From Scleromitrula shiraiana (taxonomy: Eukaryota; Ascomycota; Leotiomycetes; Helotiales; Sclerotiniaceae), in assembly GCA_028455995.1 (NCBI GenBank), contig JABELC010000002.1:2542001-2606000 (forward strand): 64,000 bases of DNA. The letters run 5' to 3'. This document shows positions 22,403 to 34,300 of this stretch, piece after piece. The notes beneath the pieces were generated by a model. It was not told the DNA's origin. It saw only the letters and a program-made list of their open reading frames with translations, and ran no database searches. Every line of letters starts with the position of its first letter. The stretch's first letter is position 1. The position numbers were made by a program, and so were the translations under genes.

Positions 22403-25400
22403 ATGGGCTCTCCGACCCTTGGGCCAGTTGAAGCTCTCAATCTTGGCCGTAGACGAACGTCTTCAGCGCATAGCACCGGCCTCGATTATCTTACTAGTTA
22501 CCGTGTCGAGGAAGATATACTTTCTCGAATTCGTGCACTCGTTTTATCTCGTAACAAGATTCGTCCCCCACGAACACCCAATCCTTCTGACGAGCGCAAC
22601 CCTCCACAACACGAACCCCGAGTCTTCGGAAGCTTCGATTGCATCAACATCAAAAACAACCTAAGAGGAGTTCAAACTCAATCAGAGTCTAGATTGTTGG
22701 GCGTGGATCAACAAGTTCATCAATTGGAAAGTCGTGACGGTAGCATGGAGGTCGATGGTCCAAGATCTCGAAGGCCGACAGATCCCGATGTGCCTGTACC
22801 CAAACTTTCCTCCAGATTGCGGAGCTCAAGCTCGGCAAATGATCTTGGGCTCAATTTCATCGCCACTAGCGATACTACCATTGATGCCACCATCGATTCA
22901 GCATTGCGGAGTCCGTCGCCACCCGAGAAAAAGAGATTCAGGCTTCCTCGGTTGGTATTGAGAGATATCAAGGATCCCGATGAATCTAGCAGCTCTGGCA
23001 TAACTGTGCAATCTTGTTTCCCACAAACCAGTCGATACAAAAAGGTTCCTATGGATGATACTTCCGTTCAGGACAATGAACCGACAACTCTGCCACTCGT
23101 CATTCTACCCACCAATACCGAAATGACTCGATTCAATACACTCCCTCAATCTCCGCCAGGGGAGGTAAATCGCATTCCAGATATAGCCTGTTCTCCTGGT
23201 TGTCCTACTGACTGTAAAGACCACTATTTCCCTCCTTCTTTACCGGCAACACTGGCTTTAGCACGAAAGAAAAAGTTCATATCTGATATTCAAACTGTTG
23301 AAGAAGATATAACCAATCTTGATCATGATATCAATAGTATCAACGACAGGAAGTTAATAAAAGAAACCCACGAGAGGCCTGAATCTACTCGCCCTCCTGA
23401 GAAAGTTTCGTTCAAAGCAGATCCCACTCGTCCAAAGTCGGAGTGTTCTTTTCGAACAAGAACCATAACGAACACACGAGACACGGATGGCTCATCACCA
23501 CCATCTCGAGGAACCAGTGTTAGCTCGGTAGATACTTTTCCTCATGTTTTAACTAGTGAGATGGCAGCTAAAGAACTTATTCCTCGTCCGCTCTCTTCGG
23601 CTGTCGTGACCAATTTTAGCTTACCGGGACCTAAAGCTCGCGCGTCTTCACTAGCTCAGGATGATACTCGTTTGAAGCCTGTTGATAAAGCACTCCCACA
23701 TGGACTCAAAACAGACAGGTCTCTTTCCAATGGCTCTATTCGCGTCAAGCAACCAGATGCGCCTTTGATGTCTAGTAAGCCCAACACACCATCATTACTT
23801 TCTGGAGCTTCTCGAGCATCCGTTCGCCATTCTCTTCTTAAACCATCTGTATCGACCAACCATCCCGTGGATATTGGATTACCAATTCCACCTGTTGTAT
23901 CGCCAATATCACCGATAGCGGAAGTTTCCGCGGGAAACATCACTTCGCCGACCTTAAAAGCGCCTCTACAGCCAGTTTTGACAACGATTGCTGCAGCTGC
24001 AGCTGAGATCTCTGCATTTGACCCTGATGATGATGATGACCAGGCGGTGGAAGAGAGCAATTCCCACGTAGGAGAACGTTTCGTTGTAGGAGCAATTTCG
24101 CCTACATCCATTGAACTTAATTATATTGATGATGCACAATTATCTCCGCCTCTGTTGACAGCCGTCGTTAATATCCCTAATAAACTCAGAAGCGCGAATA
24201 AGGAATATGATTCTAAACCCAGCATACCTGTGCGTCATGAAGCTCGTACTCTCGAGGGACGTGCCACAGAAACTTTCTCTTCAGCAAATCCCCTAGATGC
24301 GTCGTATTGGGGGTTTGTCCCAGCTGTCAAAGAAGTCGTTCAAGATGCTGTACAGGTGGCCGTTCGCAATGTTGTACAAGATACAGTCATCCCTCCTGGT
24401 ATGGAGAAGGATGAAGTATCAGGTACTTACAGAATGCTTGTTGCGGATTCTTTAGCAGAGGCCGCAAAAACAGCCGACAGTTACTTGCGACGTTCTTCCT
24501 TATGGGATCAACCAACAAAATTAGCACGCGAATCTTACATCGAGCCAATTCATCAAGATGACGAAGAAAACCACATTGCAAGAATTGACTTCTCACCGAT
24601 TAAATCAGAAGGAAAAATGGAGGAAGTGCCTCTCAATCCAAGCCGGGAAAACCGAAAGCAAGCATCATCAACAAAAGGCCCACCTGTTAGTGCAATACCT
24701 GACCGTCATTCGTCAAAGAACCAAGTTCCTAAAGAGGAAATCTCATCCGCTGTATTCTCTGTTAAGAAACGTGGCGCAAGACGTGGACCTAAAGAACTTT
24801 TAAGTTCTCGTGCAGATAAATCTCGCCTGCAACAACGTTCTGCGCGAAGTGGTGCAAACGGAGCTTCCGACGATAAGATGAGCAGAGGAAATTCTGTTCA
24901 TTGGCTTAAAGAGTTATTGACAAGTAACGACGCGTATGCACCTAGACTGACAGCCTTGCCACCACGTTCACGCAGGAGAGATGACCGAAGCGGGTCTAGT
25001 GGACTCAGGAGATCGCAAACTGCTCCAGCCCAGCCAGTTGAAGAACTCTTTCTGGGTGCTACACCAAGCCCGTTTGAGATGAAACCAAAATTCTCCGAAA
25101 CTGATCAAGGGGAGAAAAGAGCTGCCGTCGCGGAAACATTTACAAGGACTATTAGTGATCTCGAGAAGCTTTTAAATGAAGCGCTTTTCATTGCCCGACA
25201 AGCGGCAGATAAGGACGATACGGGTTATGTTCCAGCTCTCCTTGGAAACGCAGCTGCAATCCTCAAAGGCGGTAGAAAAGATCTGGACAAAAAGGGCTAT
25301 CTTGCTCCTTTTAAGGCCCGAAAAAAGAAGCGTGTCGAAAAAATGTCAAGCGTGGAGAGCATCCATAGTGCACACGAAAGTGCTCGAAGCTATTCTGGAA

Positions 25401-28400
25401 CAAGTACAGAAGGGAACACCGATGATGATGAATTCTCCGCAGATGAAAATATAATCCAGATTGATATTATATCACCATCGGAAAGAGAAGAAAAGCCGAC
25501 AAAAATTGACAGTAATGTTACTGACAGTATGAAATTCGCCAAAGGGCTTGAGAGAAGCGCTACCTGGGACAGTGCTAGAGCTTTGAATGCTATGGCTATT
25601 CGCCCACAGGCTAGTCCAGGAAGATCGCACCCGACACGTCTCAGTATCCCTAAGCGTGATTCGGATTCTGGAATGCCATCACCATTGTCTGACCCAAGAC
25701 CGACAGATTCGAGTCCTATTCCTCTAAACTCAGCGGTATGTTAATAAGTAGTAAATTCAGAGCCATGCTAATAGGAACAGGGGTCATCTAAAGCTGCGAC
25801 ATCAGGCTTCAATTGGCAGTATATATCGCAGAATCAATCCACTTTACAATCCCCAGCCCTTCAGCAATCACAAAGAACTCTTACAAGTCGAGTAGGAGAG
25901 CAATCTAGCGGACGACGACTCTATGAAGAGGATACAACTGCTCTATCAAAGCTTCCTGTTACCGAGCTCCGTAGAAAGACATCAGTATCAAATAGTCTTG
26001 ACGGATCACATCCTTCAGAAGTTGTTGATTTCCAAACGGGCTTTCATCACGAGTACATTATGCAACACGTAGAAGGTAAAGATATTATGAATGTTCCAAG
26101 CCGAAGTCAAACAGACCAATCTCAAAGGCGTATGGAACTTAGAGATGAACCACAAGAACTAAATGTCGTTACCTATCGAGGGGGCTCTATGAATCAAAAC
26201 ATGAACATGGGGAACCACCTTTTCAATCTTAAGGGCAAAAGACATATCAGTTTGCGAGATCACAAAGGATTTAGTCTGGCTCGAACTCATAAACGGAAAC
26301 CCATTGCCAGGGATTGGTCTCCTTCTAGGAAGAGATTCGTGGCAACTGTTTCTTGTATCAGTACTGCTCTAGTGGGCATTGTGATTGGCATTTACGCGGG
26401 AGAAGTTCCAGCTATTCAATATCTAATCGTGGATCTCCACCATTACACAGTCCTTGGAAATGTATTCTTCTTCCTGGGCCTTGCAGTCCCTACTGTCTTC
26501 TTCTGGCCTCTTCCTCTTCTACATGGCCGCAAACCCTATATTCTTGGATCTATGTCTATCGCCATGCCATTACTTTTTCCACAAGCGTTAGCTGTTGGTA
26601 TGACTCGGAATCCCAACCTACCTGGTTGGAGAGTTGGTTTGCTTCTATCGAGAGCGCTTATGGGCTTTGCTCTCGGGTTTGCCAATATGAATTTTCTGTC
26701 TACTTTAATGGATCTTTTTGGAGCATCTCTGCAAAGTTCTAATCCTCATCAAGAATTTGTGGACGAAACCGACGTTAGACGCCATGGTGGTGGTATGGGC
26801 CTTTGGCTTGGTATCTGGACCTGGTGCTACATTGGTTCTATCGGTATTGGATTCATGCTTGGAGCTATCATAATCAATTTTCTGTCGCCCTCTTGGGGCT
26901 TCTACATCAGTATCGCAATTCTGGCGCTGGTTTTGGTTCTGAATGTAGTCGCACCGGAAGTTAGGCGTTCTGCGTTCAGACGATCTGTCGCAGAGGTTAG
27001 GACAGAAGATTCGGTTTCGCGAAGACTGGCAAAGGGTGAAGTTAAAATGCATAGAGTTCAGACTGGACCCAAATGGTGGGGAGAGGAGTTTCATCATGGT
27101 GCTATACTTTCACATAGTATGATGCGCCAACCAGGCTTTTTAGTTATGGCCGTCTATATGGCGTGGATCTATGGTCAAGTTATTTTGGTCATGATTGTAC
27201 GTCTTTGAAAACTATATTGGTAGTATATCTTGGCTAACTTCCCCATTCTAGCTGCTTGCATCTTTGATGTCGAAGTATTATCAGTTCAAATCCCCTTTCG
27301 TCGGTGCAAGCGTTGCATCAGTACCACTTGGTGCACTTCTGTCAGTGCCGTTTCAAAAAGCTGGGCTCTTCAGCAGAGAACGCACAGCAGCAGCGGAAAG
27401 TGATGATGACACGTTGAAGAGAAAAAAAGTTTCACTGTCGTCGCATTTCGTACGACGTAGTATATTCGTCTTATGTCTCCCTTTTATGGGACTCGCCTAT
27501 ACACTTTCATCCCATGGACCACCAACTCCTTTTATTCTTCCTATCATCTGGGCAGGGGCAATTGGTTTCCTGTCTAATCTTGCACTTGCTGAATGTAATG
27601 GCATCATCATGGAAACCTACGATACCTCGGACCTTCAACCTGGTATGACAGGACGTCCTAGGAATGGCAGTAAAGGCAAAGTAACAAATTACTCTTGCTT
27701 TCCGCGAGTCTGTGCCGCTTTTGGTATTACTCAAGGAATGGGATTTTGTCTGGCGGCTCTGGCAAGTGGAGTCGGTGGGGTTGCTCAACGTCACCTCGGT
27801 CAACAAGCCGCGACGGGTGTGATGTGTGGTATCCTGCTCATCCTCTCGATTCTTCTAATCTGTGTTCTCGCTCGTTTTCAAGATGTGCAAATCATACCAG
27901 AATCCAAGACAGGTGAAATGGAACAATGGCAAGCAGCCAAACGTGCTAGTTATATAAATGGCGGTGATACGGCGGCCGAAGAGTGGCGTCCTACGATTAT
28001 TGGTAATCCAACAAATATCACGAGGAGAATGAGTGTGCTGGAAATGGGAAGTATGACGAGGTGGAGTGACATCAGAATGAAAAACAAATTGATCGATGCG
28101 GCGAGTCTGGAGGCTAGACACCCGAATCTTAATACTATCCATCAAATTGAACATAGCTTGGAGGAGACGAGGAGAAATGTGGTTAGTAGGATTAGGAAAA
28201 ATATGAGCCATAGTCACGATGGCAGTCTTGATACTGATGGGGAGGAGGATGAATTGAACAGGGCATCTGTAGCTCAGAGCAGAAGTGTCAGTAAGGATGA
28301 TGATGATGATGATGATGGAGAGGCGGAGGGAATGATGGACAGAATGAGAGAAACTAGAGGGGGGAGGTATAGCCAAACAGAGAAGAAACCAAGTAGGGTT

Positions 28401-28613
28401 CAGAGTGATCTGGGAGGCCATAGAGAAATGGATTTAGGCACCATGTCAGTACCGGATCGTAGGGTCAGCAGGGAGAGTAGAAAAACGAGCAGGATTAGCA
28501 CGAGGAGTAGAGTTGATGGGATGGATCGGGCGGATCGGGCGACTGATAGGGGGGATTCGAGGTTGAGGAGGGGGACGGTCGCTTCTAGGGGGGTGGAGGA
28601 ACGTGATGATTGA
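22403..28613 (+). CDS. Major facilitator superfamily protein with about 1290-aa N-terminal extension
   Basis: Three exons, 22403-25735, 25781-27196 and 27252-28613, are joined in phase 0 by introns of 45 and 55 nt, giving about 2036 aa. The first 1290 residues are hydrophilic, Ser/Pro/Thr-rich and apparently disordered. They contain one helical, well-behaved block (residues 910-950: VAETFTRTISDLEKLLNEAL, then FIARQAADKD). A core of about 12 membrane segments follows, from FVATVSCISTALVGIVIGIY to GILLILSILLICVLARF, with the MFS-type loop LHGRKPYILGS between TM2 and TM3. A loop of about 50 residues between TM8 and TM9 is charged. The C-terminal 190 residues are again charged and Arg/Ser-rich with an Asp run (KDDDDDDDGEAEG). 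The fold is that of a secondary transporter; substrate and membrane are unknown. The long N-terminus suggests a regulatory or scaffold function. Splitting it into two genes is not favoured, because the frame continues cleanly over the 45-nt intron. Confidence 0.85.
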
Positions 28614-29812
28614 TTGATTGATAGATAGTTGGAGGATGGTAGGTTCATGGTGGTATTGTTACCGAATTAGGGGGTTTGGGATTCGGTTAGATTAGAAATT
28701 GTTAGATCGAATTAGGGGGGAGGAAGGGGAGTGGAGGTCTAGATTGTGATTGAGATTAAGATTGTGATGATTGGGTTTATATCGGAACTTGGTTTGAAAG
28801 TATTGTTAGACAGACTGTGATTAGATTGATATTAATTCATCGTGCTGGTATTGTGAGATTATTTTGAGCCTTTTCCCCCAATGTTTGGCTATGATTGTGT
28901 GAATACTGTATCTACTGGATGGAAAATGGATGGGGGAATTTGGGATAGTGTGGACATTGGAGGTTGAAAGATGGATTGTGGCATTGGGGGTTTGATGTTA
29001 CTGGTAAGTTTCTATTGTTCTACATGTATGTCTATCTACTTTTAACTTGCTGGATTGGACATTAAACTTGCAGTATGTAGTATAGCGTTGGATTCTGAGA
29101 GAGACGACTTAGGACGGCGTATGGAAGGACGAGTATACACAACTTTTTTCAGGAAACTTCAACGTCAACCAATACTTCATCTCAATTTCTTCCTCTTAGT
29201 TAGAAAGGAGTTTCTTTCTATTGATCTACTCATATGCTACTTTCTCGCATTACCATTCATTCTAATTCTACAGTTCAAGGTAAACTACCCTAGCATGCAA
29301 ACCAGAAATGGTTTTGGCGCTCTTGGGATTGATTGGGGGAGGGGAGAGGGGGGAAAGGAGTGTGATGGATAGAGTGTATGTACATATTTCGGACATACAA
29401 ATTCTTCTGGTTTGATATTGCTCAGCACTCAATGACGCTTTCATTATATCATCAATGGGTATTTACCGTTAGTGCCCAAAATCGGAGAATATCATGTCAT
29501 ATCATATCATATCAGAATCGAAAACACAAAATGCAAGGGATACATAGACGATGAAGAACTTCGGAGAATTGGACGTTTATGGAATATGCCCCGTTGGATG
29601 ACGAATGATAGATTATACATAGATAGATAGATAGATAGATAGAATAGAAATATGATAACAAATGAGATTTGTTTTTCACGCGCGTGTCGCGGTCAGAATG
29701 TAAGGAGTTAGTGTTGACACGATGCAATGGCTTGCGTTAGGTGCGAGACATACGCCACCGAAAACCTCCGCAACCGTTTCTCCAGACAAACACAAATGTT
29801 TCTAGAAACATG

Positions 29813-29867
29813 TATGATATGATATGATATGATATGATATGTGTTAAGATATGATATGATATGATAT
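29813..29867. repeat. Pentanucleotide (ATGAT)n microsatellite
   Basis: Repeated GATAT/ATGAT units, interrupted once by GTGTTAAGAT near 29841-29850. A shorter run of the same unit (CATATCATAT) lies at 29490-29515 in opposite orientation, so the two could form an inverted pair. Confidence 0.9.
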
Positions 29868-30699
29868 AAGAAAATACGGGAAAATGAGATACATATGCGA
29901 TTTTGGGGATGGGGAAAAAAGAAGGAGGAAGGCGAAGCTCGGCATTGGAATGATTCTCGTAACGGACCGAATCCGAGGGGCTTGAATTGATCGTTTTTTT
30001 TTACCCATACATACATACATACATCATAACGGAGTCCGGAGAAAGATAGATCAGGAAAATTCATTCATTTAATCCATCAATCAATCAATCAATCAATCAA
30101 TTTGTCCGTAATTTCTGATGGCTTCACTCACCTGGACTAGATGAGGCTTTCAAGCCACGATGGTTAATGAATGAATGAATGAATGAATGAATCATGAATG
30201 CTCCATCACATGTATGGAAAAAAGGACAGCCATTTAATAAACCTTCTTGTATTCTCTATGGACAAAAAGACAGTAATCAATGAACAAAAGACACGTTTCT
30301 TGCGAGTATTGATCGATCTATCTAATTCATATACCCGAGGTCTAGACTAAGTAAGGTATGCCTTAATATGTAATGAATGAATGTATGTATGTATGTATTG
30401 TATGTATGGATACGATCTCTCTCGGAGCAAGATAAGATTCTGTCATATTTTCCGATTTTCTCGACCATATTGTCGGTACTTCCTCCTCCCTCCCTTCCTC
30501 CTCCTACATGCAGTTGGGAAAACATTCCGGCTAAATTCACATGTTAAGGTAGTGTGTATGTGTGGTGTGAGACATACATATAACCAACCATACTACATAG
30601 CAAGCGCTAATATTTATGAGATCTATCGGATGGATAAATGGGTAAAGAATGAGAAGCCAAAATGTGGGGGATAGATTAAACGGAGGAGTGGGATGTGTA

Positions 30700-30740
30700 A
30701 TGGTAATGGTAATGGTAAGGGTAATGGTAAGGGTAAGGGT
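30700..30740. repeat. Hexanucleotide GGTAAT/GGTAAG tandem repeat
   Basis: Seven or so units alternate between GGTAAT and GGTAAG. The G-rich strand resembles, but is not identical to, the fungal telomere unit TTAGGG. Confidence 0.85.
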
Positions 30741-30816
30741 AGAAAAGGAAGAAAATAATAATCAAAGATACGCAAAGCAAATAGAATGACAACCGCCGCT
30801 GTTGGTCTGGGTCTGT

Positions 30817-30839
30817 AAAAAAAAAAAAAAAAAAAAAAA
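30817..30839. repeat. A23 homopolymer
   Basis: A run of 23 adenines followed within 100 bp by a second A13-A14 run. No reverse-transcribed element body is evident upstream, so a retroposon tail is not supported. Confidence 0.9.
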
Positions 30840-31247
30840 GAATATTATGACCAATTTTGAGTCTTTTCTTTTGTCTTGTGTCACTTGAGGTTGTAAAGAA
30901 ATGTGGGGCCGGCGAGTAGCAAAAAAAAAAAAAAGCGTTGGTTTTTATATTATTTTAATTTGAAAACACCACCCTTTCACTCCCCGCCTCCTTTTTTTTT
31001 TCCATCCCCTGCGGAGTAAAAAAAAAAAACTACTCAATGATGAAAAGATGATCTATCTATCTATCTATCTATCTTCCGGAACTATCTAACTAGCTAGCTA
31101 GCTGTGCTTGGAAGGGAAATCGGATCGCGATCTCAATACAACCCCGTACGTACCGAGCGGAACCTTGCAAGGCAGACAGGCAATACTCGGTCTAATATTT
31201 CGTGCGGTAGTACAAAAGAGAGTATGCGTGTGAAAGGAGGGATGTGA

Positions 31248-31303
31248 TGGGATGTGATGTGATGGGATGGGATGGGATGGGATGGGATGGATGGATGGAT
31301 GGA
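31248..31303. repeat. GATGG/GATG microsatellite
   Basis: Mixed 5-bp (GGGAT) and 4-bp (GGAT) tandem units, with the transition to the pure 4-bp unit at about 31290. Confidence 0.9.
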
Positions 31304-34300
31304 TGTTTATTAGATACCTAGGTATGTATGGTATGGTATGTATCTTGGTAATTTTGCGGAGTCGATGAGATAAGAAATCTGAAAAGAAACCGGGTAAATT
31401 GAAAGATCTTCCGTTTTGATTCTTTTTTTTCAAATGAAATGTTATATATGTATGGTTTGGTATGTATAATGTCTGTTATATTGTACGTGATGTGTGATCT
31501 TCATCATGGGATTATCAATCTTGACATGGGCGAATGCATGGGTCGCGAAAGGTTCCCATGCTAATTATTATCTTAGCAATGGAGATGAAGATCGGTATTT
31601 AATGATTGATTGTAGGGATTTTGATTAATGTTTTGGTTAGTGAGCTCTTTCGTTCGTGTTTTCCCCCTACTGTTTTGGAGAGAGAGCAAAATCTGCATTC
31701 TGCAGACAAAAATGGTTTCAAGCCCAAGGTCTGTTGGGAAGAAAATTTTTTTGTCTTCATGGACAAAGGTGGGATTGGTCATCGTACGTGCATTGGCTCG
31801 GTGAACAGAACATGAGCCAGGTTTTTGGGTAAGCTTAGATCCATTCCCATATATACTATGTACCTAAGCAGGTATATGAAGCCTATGATTCGTATGGCAT
31901 TTGGTATATGTTGGTTCTGGGTGTAAGAAATAAATGTTAAAGATAAGCAGAATTGGATCTCAGATGAATCTTATTTACCCTATCTATTGTGCCAACGGGT
32001 AGGCATGTTCAGTTTGCTTGTACTTTGGTAAATAGATATTCGTTCCTATGCGAGAAAATGTCTGGAACGTGGATGGAAATAAAAAATCCTGGATTCATTC
32101 TTTTCCTGATAAATCCCGAAATGTGAACAGAAAACGGTTTATTATGCCGTAAGCCACAATATCACACATACGGCATATCTTCCCTCCATAATATCGAATC
32201 GATATATTGGGGCATCGAATCTGGACAAGTTCCCGTGCCCAGATGAGGCACAGCCGTATCGTTATAGGCATCACAGTGGATAATCCCAATGCTTCTCTGT
32301 AGGATTTTGTCAACAGCTGCGCCATATGTACACGCTGTGAATGTATGTATACCTTTATCAATTTGTGGATTCCTTTACTCTAGTTAAGGATAAATTCATC
32401 AAAATGTTATGATAGGTTGCTAAAGTGGGAAAAAGGATAGGGTGAGAAATTGTTTTCTTGCATCCATGCAACCACCATCATCATCTTGGTCCAGGATATT
32501 GCGTTGCGTTGCATATACAATAGTAATGTTCGGCAAAGTCAGAACTTGAATGGAGTACCGAGAGTAGGGTTCGGTCGGAAATCTCAGTATCATCTCCTTG
32601 CGAGATAATGACAACGGAGGTAAGCATCAGGGTTGTAATATGCATAGTATCGGTGAATGATCGTTCCAGATCATTTTTGGTGTGGGTGGAACTTTTTAGG
32701 GAATATCAAGTTATAGGTAAGTCGTGAGACCACTCATCCATCCATGGTTGAGATGACGAATAGTATACTTGATCCAGTATAGTTCATTAAACAAGACCCA
32801 AGTTGAAATTCGTAAGGGTATCCAGAATTTGTGGAATTCACCATCTTGAGTGAGCATATGAAGATATACCGAGCATCTAAGCGATGAGTTAGTTGGATGG
32901 AGCTTTACTGGAGAAAGCCGAGTAATACTTCCAGGTTGAATTCAGCCTAACGTTTCATTTCAAAAGTGGATATTCGATCGAAGGTGCGGATTCCTAGGAT
33001 CTCAACGATCTATCCACACTATCATCTTGCTGACCACAGCCCACCCGCGAAAAGATATTGGCGCGCTCCCGCTCCCGCAAGCCTCAATTCCAACTCTTAA
33101 GTAAGAATCGTACGAGTCGCATCCTTCTAAGAACCTTTAATCCATCTAGATCACTTGATAACCCCTACCTATGGTGATAATAAAGTAAGATGTTGATACG
33201 GGTATGATATAAAACTTTCGATTTCAAGCGCTTTGGTTTCCGAGGGCGTTGCAAGGTTTTAGCAGACTAATCATACTGTAAGATGATGATATCCATAGAA
33301 GGGCTAAGTAAGTCTCAAAAACCTGAATGGCCTTGTTTAAAACATTGAAACTCCAACCTAGAATTAATATTCCGCAATTCTATAAGGGGGCTCGGGGGAA
33401 AGAAGAGAGCCTCGACGAGGTCCCACTGAATTCCTAATTGACAGATGAAGATCCCGTCCGAGCCCAGTAACCCACTAAATCTATTCTCAACTTTCTTTCC
33501 CATGTCAAATCTTGCTAACTAAACCATACTTGTGAACATTCCCACTCGATGTTAGGTGCCTAGATGAAAGAAGTTTGTGTGATGCTCAATGCAGAACTTC
33601 ACTACTATAACGTGGCTAGACTCTAGAAAACAAAAATGTTCCTTTAGTTGTAAGCAAGCCACCATCGTACCTAGTGTTTCTTAGGTACAGCAACGTAGAA
33701 GCATAAGAAGGAATTTAGAAAGCGGAGAAACATTTTTGATAGACACGGCACCAGTACCATGATTTTCCAAGGTTTAATGTTCCCAATGTAAGACTGCAAT
33801 GCAAGTATTGATTTTAAGCCATGCTTCGCTTCGAATTCTGGATCGTGGTCGTCTACTAAATCTGTACAAGGTAACTTCCATCGCATCCGAGACGATGAAG
33901 TTAGATCTATGCTCTATGGAGTACAAGGGTATCAATCGGCGATCCAATGTTCTTGTCATCCTGAATGGATGCTTGTCAAGTTTGTACACTTTTGCTGTAA
34001 GCTTCTAAGCTTCTAAGCTTCTTTGGAAAGTCGGATTGAAAAGGCGCAACGATGTGCATGATCAAGGATTATTTGTGCGTCAAGACAACTCAACGAGGAA
34101 GTTTGCTCCGAGCCCAAAAAAACTGTGTACAAATCATGTGAAAGATTCAATGTCTCAGAAGTTCCTGAGTTTTTGAAAGAGACCATTTACCCCAGTAAAA
34201 TCAATCGCGTTGTTCAAAAACCGTTGTGATATCAACAAGGCTTATCCATGAAACTCGCGTGGCAACGGGCCTTTTGGTGTAAACTTTTTTATTGTACGGT

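Noticed and set aside
18763..28613. A polyamine gene cluster (spermidine synthase, amidase and transporter side by side)
   Set aside because: The amidase family acts on keto-acid amides rather than polyamines, and nothing in the MFS core shows polyamine specificity, so the proximity alone does not support a cluster.
30700..30740. Interstitial telomere-like repeat
   Set aside because: The unit is GGTAAT/GGTAAG, not the fungal telomere unit TTAGGG, and sits among many unrelated microsatellites.
30817..30930. A-runs considered as poly(A) tails of a retroposon
   Set aside because: No reverse transcriptase remnant, SINE promoter boxes or target-site duplication could be found nearby.
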